Of a stretch of 64,000 nucleotides of DNA, positions 16,784 through 26,160 are shown piece after piece (the stretch's first letter is position 1; each line of letters opens with the position of its first letter). A program made the translations under genes and the position numbers. This DNA comes from JAKFWI01 sp031399165 (GTDB taxonomy: Bacteria; Pseudomonadota; Alphaproteobacteria; Caulobacterales; Aquidulcibacteraceae), in the NCBI GenBank assembly GCA_031399165.1, contig JANNOO010000060.1, positions 124,001-188,000 of the forward strand, in the 5' to 3' direction. The notes beneath the pieces are model-generated. The model was not told the DNA's origin. It ran no database searches and saw nothing but the letters and a program-made list of their open reading frames with translations.

Positions 16784-18479
16784 CGATCGTCTCGGCGCCG
16801 TTCTGGCGCCGCGCGATTATCAGCGCCAAAATTAGCGCGACGACGCCAATCGCGCAGGAATACGCAAAGAACATGAGGTATCCCGCGCCGAGCGCCGCAG
16901 GCGAAACGGCAAGCGGCGCCGCGCCCTTGGCGAACGATTCCGGGGGCAATCGCGCGAACAGACCCGCGAGCCCTGACAGCGGCCCTCCAGGCGAGGCGGC
17001 GCGCGCTGATGCTTCAACGATCGCGCCGGACTGCGCAGCAATTAACTTTCCCGGAAGCGCGTAGAGCGACGAGAACAGCGCATATTGCGTGGCGGTGAAA
17101 CCCGCGCTGGTGAGGCTCGACATATAAGCAATCAGCACCGTGCCGCAGAAACCGGCGGTCACATTGTCCACTGCGATCGCCGCCGCGAAGGCGCGCCAGT
17201 CGGGCCCGGTCGTCGCCAGCCATGCAAACATCAGGTTTGACGCAGGCCCGACGATGGCGCCAGCGATCAGCGACCGGATCAGCCCAAAGCGCGCGATCGC
17301 CCAGCCGGCAAAACCAACGCCAATCGAAAGCATGATCACGCCAAATCCCTTGCGCACTTCGGCGATGCGCTCGAGATCGAAGCCGATGTCGAGGTAAAAC
17401 GGATTCATGATGTTGAGCACGAAATCGCTGAGCCGATAGCAGCAGATCATCGCCAGGATGAGGCCGGCGGTGCCTTCAAAGCGGCGGAAGAAGTCTGCGA
17501 TCGGCTCGGCATAGGAGCGCGAGAAATACACGCCCGGCCGTGTTTTCTGGCCCGGCGCCGGACATGCAGCCGCAACCATCGCGCCAAGCCCGACGAACGC
17601 GAACACTACTTGCAGCACCACGCCCAGCGGACGCGCGTCCCACAAGGGTTTCATGCCCTCCACCACGCCGCCAAGGCCGAACAGACCGGCGGCGCCCTGC
17701 AACAGCGCGAACTGGCCCGTAAAGCCGGCGCCGAAAATCACCGCGCCGACAAGCACCAGCGCCAGCCGCACGAACCATTCGACCGCTTCCTCGGCCGGCT
17801 TTGCCGGCATATCTGCGGGCATCAGGGGCGCCATGTCGGGCCGCGGATTTTCCTTCGGCGCCATCAGCACGGCGAGAATGCCGAGGGCCATGAGCACCGC
17901 CATCGTCGCGTAGGCGATGCCCCAGTTCACGCGCGACGCCAGGAACAGCGGCACGATACCGGCCGTGAGAATGGCGATGCGGTATCCGTATTGATACGCG
18001 GCGGCCATCACGCCCTGGCGTTCCTCGCCTGCCGATTCGATCCGCCACGCGTCGATCACGATGTCCTGCGTCGCCGATACGAACGCAACAAACACCGCGA
18101 ATGCAGCGACTAGACCGAGATTTACAGTTGGATTTGACCCAGAGATCAGCCACAGGCCAACGATCAACAAACCCTGACACACCAGCATCCACGCGCGGCG
18201 ATGACCCAACAACGCGCCCAGCACCGGCACAGATGTTCGATCCACCAGCGGCGCCCAAAGGAACTTCAGCGAGTAGGATAGCGTTGCCAGCGCAAAAAAC
18301 CCGATCAGCTGCAGCGACACGCCGGACGACCGCAACCATGCGGAAAGCGTATCGAACACCAGAAGGTTGGGCAGGCCTGCGGCAAAGCCCAAGCCAAGCA
18401 TGACCAGCGAGCGCCGCTCGAAAAACACCGCGATGGCGCTCAGTGTCGATCGCTTGGGCTGCGGGCTAGCTACGCTCAT
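16755..18479 (-). CDS. ampG: AmpG-type muropeptide MFS permease
   Basis: 574-residue MFS protein with AmpG landmarks: GFAAGLPNLLVFDTLSAWLR in TM1 and LSYSLKFLWAPLVDRTSVP before TM3. It also has the conserved QDIVIDAWRIE stretch and DFVLNIMNPFYLDIGF. AmpG imports anhydromuropeptides released by cell-wall turnover, which in some species also signals beta-lactamase induction. The ORF is longer than E. coli AmpG and fits alphaproteobacterial versions with extra helices. It converges on the malic enzyme with a 29-bp tail overlap. Confidence 0.87.
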   Translation of the reverse strand: MSVASPQPKRSTLSAIAVFFERRSLVMLGLGFAAGLPNLLVFDTLSAWLRSSGVSLQLIGFFALATLSYSLKFLWAPLVDRTSVPVLGALLGHRRAWMLVCQGLLIVGLWLISGSNPTVNLGLVAAFAVFVAFVSATQDIVIDAWRIESAGEERQGVMAAAYQYGYRIAILTAGIVPLFLASRVNWGIAYATMAVLMALGILAVLMAPKENPRPDMAPLMPADMPAKPAEEAVEWFVRLALVLVGAVIFGAGFTGQFALLQGAAGLFGLGGVVEGMKPLWDARPLGVVLQVVFAFVGLGAMVAAACPAPGQKTRPGVYFSRSYAEPIADFFRRFEGTAGLILAMICCYRLSDFVLNIMNPFYLDIGFDLERIAEVRKGFGVIMLSIGVGFAGWAIARFGLIRSLIAGAIVGPASNLMFAWLATTGPDWRAFAAAIAVDNVTAGFCGTVLIAYMSSLTSAGFTATQYALFSSLYALPGKLIAAQSGAIVEASARAASPGGPLSGLAGLFARLPPESFAKGAAPLAVSPAALGAGYLMFFAYSCAIGVVALILALIIARRQNGAETIATSPASTKG

Positions 18480-18493
18480 GGACCTGCCGGGTT

Positions 18494-20254
18494 TTAGGAC
18501 GCGGCGAGCTTGGCCTCGTTCGGCGGGGCGGTAAAGCGGGCGAGCGCTTCGCCCAATTGCGCCGGGGTGATCGGCTTGGTCACAAAATCATTCATACCCG
18601 CGGCCAATGCTTCGGTGCGGTCGCCCTCGCTGGCGTCGGCCGTGAGCGCTATCAGCGGCGTGGCGGCCGCCGGGCCGGGCAGCGCCCGGATGCGCCGCGC
18701 AGCGCCGATCCCGCCGAGCACCGGCATGCGCAGATCAAGGAACACAAGATCGAACGGCGCCGCGCATAGCGCCTCCACCGCCTCCTGCCCATCGCCGACC
18801 ACGGTAACGGCGCAGCCGGCGCGTTCCAGCCAGGTGCGGGCGATCAGCGCATTGACGGCATTATCGTCGGCCACAAGCACACGGGCCCTTGTTCCCGAAA
18901 CCAGCGGCGCGGCTTGCGCCTCTCCCCCGCCGGCATCGCGTAAACGCGCAATCAGCGCCGTCCGCCGCACGGGCTTCAGCACATAATGCGCGGCGCCCGC
19001 AGCGCGATAGGTTTCGATCAGCGCGCGGTCTTCCTGCGGCGCCAACAACACGATCGGCGCGGCGCCGGCAAGGCGCGGCAGGTCTGCTTGCGCCAGCGTG
19101 TGGTCAAGCACGATTACATCGGCGCGCGGGGGCGGGCCCGCTTGCGGCGCCCAAATCACGCGCGCGCCGGACGCTTCGATGGCCTTGGCCACGCTCTGCG
19201 CCAAAAAGCCCGGCGGGGCCGCGAGCACAACGCGCAACCCTTCCAAGTCCCGCGCCGGCGCCGACCACGAGACACTTGTCGCGGGTAACTCGACCCAGAA
19301 GGCGGCGCCATGGCCGGGCGCGCTCTCAACACCAACGTCGCCACCGAGCTTATCCGCCAGTTTGCGTACAATCGCCAGGCCCAGTCCCGCGCCGCCAAAC
19401 ACACGCGCATGACTGGAATCGGCCTGCGCGAATTCCTCGAAAATGCGCAATTGCATCTCGGCGGGAACGCCCGGGCCGGTATCACGCACCGTGACGCGCA
19501 AGCGCGATGGTTTCTGCCACGTCAAATCAATCATCACCGCGCCGGCCGGCGTGAACTTCACCGCGTTGCCAACGAGATTGAACAATATCTGCCGCAAGCG
19601 CCGTTCATCAGCCGCGATGCGCGCCGGAAGGCCCTCGCCGGCGCGCACGCACAACTCAACCCCCTTTTCATGGGCCCTGGGGCTAAGGAGTTCGGCGACC
19701 GATTGGACCAGGTCTTCCGGGCTGAACAGATTGTGCTCTGCCTCAAAGGTTTCAGATTCTAGCCGCGCGTAATCGAGAATATCCGTCACCAGCTCAAGCA
19801 GGTGTTCGCCGCTCTTGCGGATGGCGGCGAGGAACTCACGTTCCGAAGGCGAGCGCATGGTTTGCGACAGGATTTCCGCCATGCCAAGCACGCCATTGAG
19901 CGGCGTACGCAGTTCATGCGTCAGCGTAGCGAACAACGTCGTGCGCGCGCGGGAGGCCTGCTCGGCCGCGGCGGCGCGGACGCTGACATCGCGGCCGATC
20001 GCCAGACGCGTTTCATCGTCAAGCTGACGCTCCCGCCATTCATAGCGCCGCCCATCGGGCGCTGCCGCTTCAAAACAGCGCTCGTGCTGAACGAAGGGCG
20101 GCGGCTGCACGCGGCCCCAGGGCGGACGCGCCCTATCGGCGGCGTGGGGAAAGGCTTTCCGGAACGCCGCGTTCACGCGCAGACGCGCGCCGTCCCGATC
20201 CAACAAAATCGCTGGATCGGGCAGGCTTTCGAACAGGTCTGGCGTTTCCATCAT
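18494..20254 (-). CDS. Hybrid histidine kinase with PAS-like input and two receiver domains
   Basis: 586 residues, no transmembrane helix seen, so probably cytoplasmic. A PAS-like N-terminus (SLPDPAILLDRDGARLRVNA) leads into a HisKA domain with phospho-acceptor His113 in THELRTPLNG. The HATPase domain follows (NLVGNAVKFTPAG, DTGPGVP, GGAGLGLAIVRKL). A first receiver at about 330-430 lacks the N-terminal acidic pair (VVLAAPPG where VVDDN is usual) but keeps an LDHTL Asp and KP. The second receiver has VLVADDN, FLDLRMPVLGG and TKPI and looks active. The partner and signal are unknown. Confidence 0.88.
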   Translation of the reverse strand: MMETPDLFESLPDPAILLDRDGARLRVNAAFRKAFPHAADRARPPWGRVQPPPFVQHERCFEAAAPDGRRYEWRERQLDDETRLAIGRDVSVRAAAAEQASRARTTLFATLTHELRTPLNGVLGMAEILSQTMRSPSEREFLAAIRKSGEHLLELVTDILDYARLESETFEAEHNLFSPEDLVQSVAELLSPRAHEKGVELCVRAGEGLPARIAADERRLRQILFNLVGNAVKFTPAGAVMIDLTWQKPSRLRVTVRDTGPGVPAEMQLRIFEEFAQADSSHARVFGGAGLGLAIVRKLADKLGGDVGVESAPGHGAAFWVELPATSVSWSAPARDLEGLRVVLAAPPGFLAQSVAKAIEASGARVIWAPQAGPPPRADVIVLDHTLAQADLPRLAGAAPIVLLAPQEDRALIETYRAAGAAHYVLKPVRRTALIARLRDAGGGEAQAAPLVSGTRARVLVADDNAVNALIARTWLERAGCAVTVVGDGQEAVEALCAAPFDLVFLDLRMPVLGGIGAARRIRALPGPAAATPLIALTADASEGDRTEALAAGMNDFVTKPITPAQLGEALARFTAPPNEAKLAAS

Positions 20255-20277
20255 TCGATCAGGAAGGCAGGCTTCCT

Positions 20278-21804
20278 TTAAGAAACCCTCGCCGTGCGCG
20301 CCTGCGGCTGCTCAATCTGCGCCCAGATCCGCCGGAAACTTAAGGCTTCGGCAATGTGCAGGCGCCGGACGGCGGTAGCGCCTTCAAGATCGGCGATCGT
20401 GCGCGCTACGCGCATCGTGCGGTGATAGGCCCGCGCCGAGAGGCGCAGGCTTTCCGCCGCCTTGCTCAACAGCGCCTGCCCGACCACGTCTGGCGCGGCG
20501 ATGCGCTCCAGCAGCCTGCCCTCGGCGGCAGCGTTGAGCGCGCCGCGTTCGATCTGCGCGCCGCGGGCGGCGGCCACACGCGCGGCGACCTCGGCGCTGC
20601 CCTCCGCTGGCGGCGGCAGCGCCAGATCAGCCGGCGTCACCGGCGGCACGTCGAGCTGAATATCGATCCGATCCAGCAACGGACCTGAAAGCCGCGCCTG
20701 GTATTCCACCGCGCAGCGCGGGCCGCGCCGGCACCCGCCGACCGTACCCTGCGCCCCGCCGCCGCAGCGGCATGGGTTCATGGCCGCCACGAGTTGAAAG
20801 CGTGCCGGATATTTCACGTGATGATTGGCGCGCGCGATGGCGACTTCGCCGGTCTCCAGCGGCTGGCGCAGCGCATCGAGCGCTTGCGGCGAAAATTCGG
20901 GCAATTCGTCGAGAAACAAGACGCCGCGATGGGCGAGCGAAATTTCACCGGGCTTAGCGCGCATGCCGCCGCCAACCAAAGCGGCCATGCTGGCCGAATG
21001 GTGCGGCGCGCGGAACGGGCGGGCGCGTGTAAGCGCCCCGCGTTCGATCAGCCCGGCAATTGAATGCACCATGCTGACCTCCAGCAATTCTTCCGCCTCC
21101 AGTGGCGGCAGCACGCCGCACAACCGCTGCGCCAGCATGGATTTGCCCGAACCGGGAGGGCCGACGAACAGCAGATTGTGACCGCCGGCCGCCGCGATTT
21201 CGAGCGCGCGCTTGGCCTGTTCCTGGCCCTTCACCTCATTGAGATCTGCCACGCGCGGCGCGGGCGCGAGATCGCCCGCAACCGGCGGCTTTAATGGCGC
21301 GCCGCCGCGAAAATGGTTGACGATCGAGATCAGATTCGGCGCGGCCAGCACATCGCCGCCCGCCCACGCCGCCTCCGCGCCAGAGGCGGCGCCGCAGAGC
21401 AAGGTCAGCCCGAATTCGTTCGCCGCCACCGCCGCAGGCAACGCGCCCGGCGCCGGCGCGATCGCGCCGTCGAGACCCAGTTCGCCGAATGCCAGTATGT
21501 TATCGAGCGCATCTTTCGGGATCACGCCGATCAGCGCCATCAGCGCCAGCGCCATCGCCAGATCGAAATGCGCGCCCTCTTTCGGCATGTCCGCCGGCGC
21601 GAGACTGGCGACGATGCGATCCGGCGGCAGGGCCAGACCAAGGCTGGCGAACGCCGCCCGCACACGCTCGCGGCTTTCGTTGCAGGCCTTATCCGCAAGG
21701 CCAACCACAACGAAATGCCCAAGGCCGCCGACAAGCTGAACCTGCACATCCACCCGGCGCGCTTCGACGCCCGAAAACGTCACCGTCGTCACCCGCCCGG
21801 TCAT
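20278..21804 (-). CDS. comM: ComM/YifB-family Mg-chelatase-like AAA+ ATPase
   Basis: 508 residues starting MTGRVTTVTFSGVEARRVDV. An N-terminal Lon-protease-like fold (no catalytic Ser-Lys pair noted) precedes a Mg-chelatase-type AAA+ module. That module has Walker A FVGPPGSGKSMLAQRLCG, the Walker B region GVLFLDELPEFSPQALDAL, and the insert MNPCRCGG with paired cysteines. ComM homologues are hexameric branch-migration helicases that aid integration of transforming DNA. The frame is open 36 codons further upstream, but family length supports the ATG at 21804. Confidence 0.9.
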   Translation of the reverse strand: MTGRVTTVTFSGVEARRVDVQVQLVGGLGHFVVVGLADKACNESRERVRAAFASLGLALPPDRIVASLAPADMPKEGAHFDLAMALALMALIGVIPKDALDNILAFGELGLDGAIAPAPGALPAAVAANEFGLTLLCGAASGAEAAWAGGDVLAAPNLISIVNHFRGGAPLKPPVAGDLAPAPRVADLNEVKGQEQAKRALEIAAAGGHNLLFVGPPGSGKSMLAQRLCGVLPPLEAEELLEVSMVHSIAGLIERGALTRARPFRAPHHSASMAALVGGGMRAKPGEISLAHRGVLFLDELPEFSPQALDALRQPLETGEVAIARANHHVKYPARFQLVAAMNPCRCGGGAQGTVGGCRRGPRCAVEYQARLSGPLLDRIDIQLDVPPVTPADLALPPPAEGSAEVAARVAAARGAQIERGALNAAAEGRLLERIAAPDVVGQALLSKAAESLRLSARAYHRTMRVARTIADLEGATAVRRLHIAEALSFRRIWAQIEQPQARTARVS

Positions 21805-21908
21805 AAGCCTGCTCCGCAACAGCCCAAAGTGGCGGCCGCGATCAAACCTCAAAAGAACAAAAAGGCAACGCAGATTCTGCGCGGACCAGCAGATTTTTCG
21901 GAGGATGC

Positions 21909-22277
21909 TCACATCGGCCCATCATCCAGCCGGAACGCGCCCCTGACGTGCCGCAGATAGCCGCCCGGCCGCACAACCATCAAATCGAGCCGGATCGGCG
22001 CCGCGCCGATGCGCCAGCGCTGTCCCAAATGCTGCGCGGCGCGGAGCAAGCGGCCGCGCTGATAGGCGCCTACGGAGGCGAGCGCGGCTTCCTGCGTCGC
22101 GCGGTTTTTCACTTCCACAATCACCAGCACGCCGGCCTTCAGCGCCGCGATATCCACCTCTCCGTAAGGCGTGCGGGCGCGGCGGGCGAGAACACGATAG
22201 CCCTTGCAGGTCAGCCACAGCGCCGCGAGCGTTTCAGCCAACCGGCCGGCGCGCTCGGCGCGGCGGCGCTTATTCAC
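21909..22277 (-). CDS. YraN/UPF0102 family nuclease-like protein
   Basis: 122-residue protein of the restriction-endonuclease-like fold. Conserved core: GRLAETLAALWLTCKGYRVLARR, then the PD-(D/E)xK-like signature YGEVDIAALKAGVLVIVEVKNR. The biological role of the family is not settled. The start overlaps the rsmI stop by 4 bp. The rsmI-yraN pairing is widespread and supports the call. Confidence 0.88.
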   Translation of the reverse strand: MNKRRRAERAGRLAETLAALWLTCKGYRVLARRARTPYGEVDIAALKAGVLVIVEVKNRATQEAALASVGAYQRGRLLRAAQHLGQRWRIGAAPIRLDLMVVRPGGYLRHVRGAFRLDDGPM

Positions 22278-23203
22278 GCGTTACCTTTAAGGATCAGCGC
22301 GCGCTGATAAAGCGGGCGGCGCGGCGCATCGAGAGCGCCTGCCACTTCCTGCGCCGCCTCGCGAAGTGGCAGGCGCGCCAGGGCGTTGCGCAAGGCCGCA
22401 TCGGCGCCGCCAGCCTCAATATCGGCTTCGCTAAGGCCCGCCGCTTTGGTTGGCGCGCCGACGATAATCACAATCTCGCCCTTCGGCGGATCGCCGAGCG
22501 CCGCCGCTTTCGCCAGATCAGGCAGCGGCCCGCGGCGGAATTCCTCGAACAGCTTGGTGAGTTCCCGGCCGATCACCGCCTCCCGCGCGCCAAACACCGC
22601 GGCCATGTCGGCGAGGCTTTCGGAGAGACGCGGGCCGCTCTCGAAGAACACCAGAGAAGCGGGCACTGCCGCCAGCGCTTCAAAATCCTCGCGCCGCGCT
22701 TTGGTTTTCGGCGGCGGAAAGCCCGCGAACATGAACCGCCCGCCCGGCAAGCCAGAGGCGCTCACAGCCGCGAGCAGCGCCGAAGCGCCCGGAATGGGGA
22801 TGACGCGATGGCCCGCCGCAATGGCCGCGGCCACCAGCCGTTCGCCGGGATCGGAGACCAGCGGCGTGCCCGCATCGCTGACCATTGCAATAGCCGCGCC
22901 CTCCTCAAGGCGCGAAAGCGCCCGTTCGCCCGCCTCGACGGCATTATGCTCGTGATAGGGCTCAACCCGCGCCGAAACGCCATGCGCGGAGAGCAGCTTG
23001 CGGGTGACGCGCGTATCTTCGGCCAACACCAGATCGGCGCGTTTGAGAATATCGAGCGCGCGCAGCGTTATGTCTCGCAGATTTCCGATTGGCGTCGCCA
23101 CCACATAAAGGCCGGGATCGAGGGATTGATCTGCAGCGCGCGCGGGTGGACGCTGCCCGGCCCCGCCGGTAGTTTTCGCCGCTTTCGATTTGGGAGAGGT
23201 CAT
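22274..23203 (-). CDS. rsmI: 16S rRNA (cytidine-1402-2'-O)-methyltransferase RsmI
   Basis: 309 residues from MTSPKSKAAK. Tetrapyrrole-methylase fold with GLYVVATPIGNLRDITLRAL, LAEDTRVTRKLL, VSDAGTPLVSDPGERLV and IPIPGASALLAAVSASGLP, all RsmI signatures. It methylates C1402 in the decoding centre. The frame is open about 50 codons further upstream, but that part would lie antisense to the lppC coding region, so the ATG at 23203 is preferred. Its start codon overlaps by two bases the start codon of the divergent lppC gene. Confidence 0.94.
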   Translation of the reverse strand: MTSPKSKAAKTTGGAGQRPPARAADQSLDPGLYVVATPIGNLRDITLRALDILKRADLVLAEDTRVTRKLLSAHGVSARVEPYHEHNAVEAGERALSRLEEGAAIAMVSDAGTPLVSDPGERLVAAAIAAGHRVIPIPGASALLAAVSASGLPGGRFMFAGFPPPKTKARREDFEALAAVPASLVFFESGPRLSESLADMAAVFGAREAVIGRELTKLFEEFRRGPLPDLAKAAALGDPPKGEIVIIVGAPTKAAGLSEADIEAGGADAALRNALARLPLREAAQEVAGALDAPRRPLYQRALILKGNA

Positions 23204-24467
23204 GAGCCGGTACGTTGAAGACAGGCGCGCATCATCCCCGCCTAGCGCAGCCGCGCCAAGCGGCAACCGGGCTCTTGCGGCGATTCTTCTCGCCGCCGGG
23301 CTTTCGGCCTGCGCCAGCACCGTGCCCAACACGCCCCCGCCGCCAACCCCCACGCCCGGCCAGCAAGGCGCCTACACGCCTGTCGCGCCCCAGCGCGTCG
23401 CCCGGCCCGGGCTCACGCCGCCGTTCATGGCCGGCCGGCCGCTGACGCGCGTGGGCCTGCTGCTGCCGTTCACCAGCGTCGCGGCGGAAGCCCTGTCGAT
23501 GAACGATGCGGTGGAGATGGCGTTGTTCGAGGCCAACGACCCCAACCTCCTGGTCATTCCGCGCGATTCAGGCGGCGAGGCGCGGCTTGCCAACGCGGCA
23601 GCCCAAAGCGTGCTGAAGGACGGCGCAGACATCATCGTCGGCCCCGTTTTGAAAGAGAGCGTGCAGGGCGTGACGCAGGCCGTGGCCGCCAGCAGCCCGC
23701 GCGCGCCGGTGATCGCCTTCTCGACCGACAACACCGCGGCTTCGCCGGGCGTCTATCTGCTGAGCATGACGCTGGAAGAAGAAAGCGCGCGGATTATCGA
23801 CTTCGCCGTGAAGCAGGGTTTGAAGCGCTTCGCTTTGCTGGCGCCGAACAATGAATATGGCCGCCGTATCGACGCGGCGATCCGTAAGCAGGCGGCGGCC
23901 CGCGGCGCAACTTTGGTTGCCGCGCAAAGCTACAGCCGCTCAGAGCGCGAGGCCGCTTCGGCGGCGCAATTGATGGCGCCGCAAGCCAAAGCCTGGGAAG
24001 CGCAGGCGATCATCATCGCCGAGACCGGCGCGCCGCTGCGGGCAATCGGCTCGGCGCTGGCGACAGCGGGCGTTGACCTCCAGCGCACACGCCTGATCGG
24101 CGTGGGTTGGGCCAGCGCCGAAGTTCCGCGCGAACCCACGCTTGCGGGCGGCTGGTATGCTGCGCCCGATCCGTCCGCGCGCGCGGCGTTCGAACAAAAA
24201 TTCCGCACCACTTACAATCGCGCACCAACGCGGCTGGCGAGCCTGGCGTATGACGCGATGAAGGTGGCCAGCATGCTCACGCGCGACAATGGCGCGGCGG
24301 GCTTGACGGCGCTGCAGCGCGAAGAAGGCTTCAATGGCGCTGAAGGTCTTTTCCGTTTCCGCGCCGATGGCACGGTGGAGCGGGCTCTGGCTGTGCTTGA
24401 GGTGCGTGCGCCGGCGCCTGTTGTGGTCGATCCGGCGCCAATCCGTTTCCCGGCGGCGGGAAGCTAA
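23202..24467 (+). CDS. Penicillin-binding-protein activator, LppC/LpoA-like lipoprotein
   Basis: 421 residues. The N-terminus has a hydrophobic stretch ending in a lipobox (AAGLSACAS, lipidated Cys at about 38), then a Pro-rich linker (PNTPPPPTPTPG). A type I periplasmic-binding-protein-like domain follows, starting RVGLLLPFTSVAAEALSMND. This layout matches LppC/LpoA outer-membrane activators of class A PBPs. AGAGG before the ATG at 23202 is the ribosome site. It is divergent from rsmI, the same pairing seen in gammaproteobacteria (lpoA-rsmI-yraN), and ends with a 4-bp overlap with hemW. Confidence 0.85.
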   Translation: MSRYVEDRRASSPPSAAAPSGNRALAAILLAAGLSACASTVPNTPPPPTPTPGQQGAYTPVAPQRVARPGLTPPFMAGRPLTRVGLLLPFTSVAAEALSMNDAVEMALFEANDPNLLVIPRDSGGEARLANAAAQSVLKDGADIIVGPVLKESVQGVTQAVAASSPRAPVIAFSTDNTAASPGVYLLSMTLEEESARIIDFAVKQGLKRFALLAPNNEYGRRIDAAIRKQAAARGATLVAAQSYSRSEREAASAAQLMAPQAKAWEAQAIIIAETGAPLRAIGSALATAGVDLQRTRLIGVGWASAEVPREPTLAGGWYAAPDPSARAAFEQKFRTTYNRAPTRLASLAYDAMKVASMLTRDNGAAGLTALQREEGFNGAEGLFRFRADGTVERALAVLEVRAPAPVVVDPAPIRFPAAGS

Positions 24468-25573
24468 AGCGCCAGCTCGGCGGCGATACGATCAGCCAGA
24501 AGACGCCCTGCGCGCGTCAGTGACACGAGATCGGGACTAAGCGCGATGAGGCCCGCCTCGACGAGCGCGGGCGTTTTTTCAGCGCGCACGAGGTCGCGCG
24601 GCGCGCCATCGGCGCGCAGGCCCATGATCAAAGCCTCGCGCGACACATCTGCTGGGCTGAGCGTTTCTGCTTTCGCCCAGCCGACGCCGTTTTCAGCGAC
24701 GCACACAATGTAAACGGCAGGGCTTGAAGCCGCTTCCGTCGCCCAACGGGCGCCGCCGATAGTCAGCCGGCCATGCGCGCCGGGGCCAAGGCCGATCCAT
24801 TCGCCGCCGCGCCAATAGATCAGATTGTGCCGGGCGCGGGCTTCTGGCGTGCGCGCGTGACTGGAAATTTCATAGGCCGGGGCGCCGGCTGCGTCGCAGA
24901 CATCCTGAGTGGCTTCGTAAAACTCGGCCGCGCGATCGTCGTCCGGAGGCCTGAGCGCGCCGCGTTGTACGGCGCGTTCAAATGCGGTGCCGGGTTTGAT
25001 CGTGAGCTCGTAGAGCGAAAAATGCTCCGCCGGCAGCGTCAGCGCCTCGGCCAGTTCGCCGCGCCAGTCTTCGATCGTCTGCCCGGCGCGGGCGTAGATC
25101 ATGTCGAGTGAAACGCGCGCGCCGGTTTTTGCCGCGGCCTCCACTGACGCGCGTGCGGCGGCGGCGTCATGGTTGCGGCCCAGCGCCGTCAACGCATCGT
25201 CCCGCAACGCCTGCACGCCAAGGGAAAGGCGGTTGATTCCGGCCGCTACCAAGCCTTCAAAGGTCTCGCGGTCTTCCGGATTGGCTTCGAGAGAAATCTC
25301 CGCGCCGGGCGCAACGCCAAATATCCGCCTCGCCGCAGCGATTAGGGCCGCGATGTCGGCTGGTGCAAGCAAAGATGGCGTGCCGCCACCGAAAAAGATC
25401 GTATCAATACCTCTTGGGCCAAGTCTGGCTCGATGGCCTTCGAGGTCCGCAATAAGCGCGGCGACCAGCGCGGCGCTGTCCTGCCCCCGCGCGCGAAAGA
25501 CGTTGAAATCGCAATACGGGCAAATGCGCGCGCAATACGGCCAGTGGATGTAGAGACCAAATCCGCCGGTCAC
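24464..25573 (-). CDS. hemW: HemW-type radical SAM protein (heme chaperone; coproporphyrinogen-III-oxidase-like)
   Basis: 369 residues. The radical-SAM motif is in YIHWPYCARICPYCDFN (Cys14, 18, 21). GGGTPSLL, LEANPE and INRLSLGVQA follow, then a HemN-C-like domain. Compared with true HemN it is short and lacks the N-terminal extension, which is the HemW pattern. HemW proteins bind heme and an Fe-S cluster and insert heme into respiratory enzymes. The gene follows rdgB with a 4-bp overlap, the usual rph-rdgB-hemW order. Confidence 0.92.
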   Translation of the reverse strand: MTGGFGLYIHWPYCARICPYCDFNVFRARGQDSAALVAALIADLEGHRARLGPRGIDTIFFGGGTPSLLAPADIAALIAAARRIFGVAPGAEISLEANPEDRETFEGLVAAGINRLSLGVQALRDDALTALGRNHDAAAARASVEAAAKTGARVSLDMIYARAGQTIEDWRGELAEALTLPAEHFSLYELTIKPGTAFERAVQRGALRPPDDDRAAEFYEATQDVCDAAGAPAYEISSHARTPEARARHNLIYWRGGEWIGLGPGAHGRLTIGGARWATEAASSPAVYIVCVAENGVGWAKAETLSPADVSREALIMGLRADGAPRDLVRAEKTPALVEAGLIALSPDLVSLTRAGRLLADRIAAELAL

Positions 25574-26160
25574 TTCAGCGCGGCGATCAGTTTGGCGAAC
25601 GCGCGGGCGCGATGGCTTACAGCGTGCTTTTCCGCCGCCGGCATTTCACCGAATGTGCGGCCGTCGCCCGCCGGAACGAAGATCGGGTCATAGCCGAAAC
25701 CGTTCTTGCCGCGCGGCGGCCAGACGATCTCGCCGCGGACTTCGCCCTCACAGACGATGTCCGGCGCGTCCGGCCGGACGAGCGCCAGCGCACATACGAA
25801 CCGCGCCCCACGGTTGGTCTGCTCGGCAAGTTCGCGCTCAACCAGAGCCATCGCCATGTCGAAATCGCGTTTCGGTCCGGCCCATCGCGCGGAATAAACG
25901 CCCGGCGCGCCGCCAAGTGAAAAAACCTCCAGGCCAGAATCGTCCGCCAGCGCCGGCAGGCCGGAAGCCTCCGCCGCCGCGCGCGCCTTGATCAGCGCGT
26001 TTTCGGCAAACGTTACGCCGGTTTCCTCTGGCTCTGGCAGATCGAGGCTGGCCGCCGATATCGGCTGAAGCCCCAGCGGCCCGAGCAATTCGCCGATCTC
26101 GCGCACCTTGCCCTCGTTGTGGCTGGCGACAACGATGCGAGGATTGGCGGGCGGGATCAT
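25570..26160 (-). CDS. rdgB: RdgB/HAM1 non-canonical purine NTP pyrophosphatase
   Basis: 196-residue house-cleaning enzyme that hydrolyses ITP, dITP and XTP to the monophosphates. Motifs: VVASHNEGKVREI at the N-terminus, EETGVTFAENALIKARAAAE, ADDSGLEVFSLGGAPGVYSARWAG (read as consecutive blocks) and GFGYDPIFVP near the C-terminus. Both ends overlap neighbours by 4 bp (rph upstream, hemW downstream), which implies translational coupling. Confidence 0.96.
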   Translation of the reverse strand: MIPPANPRIVVASHNEGKVREIGELLGPLGLQPISAASLDLPEPEETGVTFAENALIKARAAAEASGLPALADDSGLEVFSLGGAPGVYSARWAGPKRDFDMAMALVERELAEQTNRGARFVCALALVRPDAPDIVCEGEVRGEIVWPPRGKNGFGYDPIFVPAGDGRTFGEMPAAEKHAVSHRARAFAKLIAALK

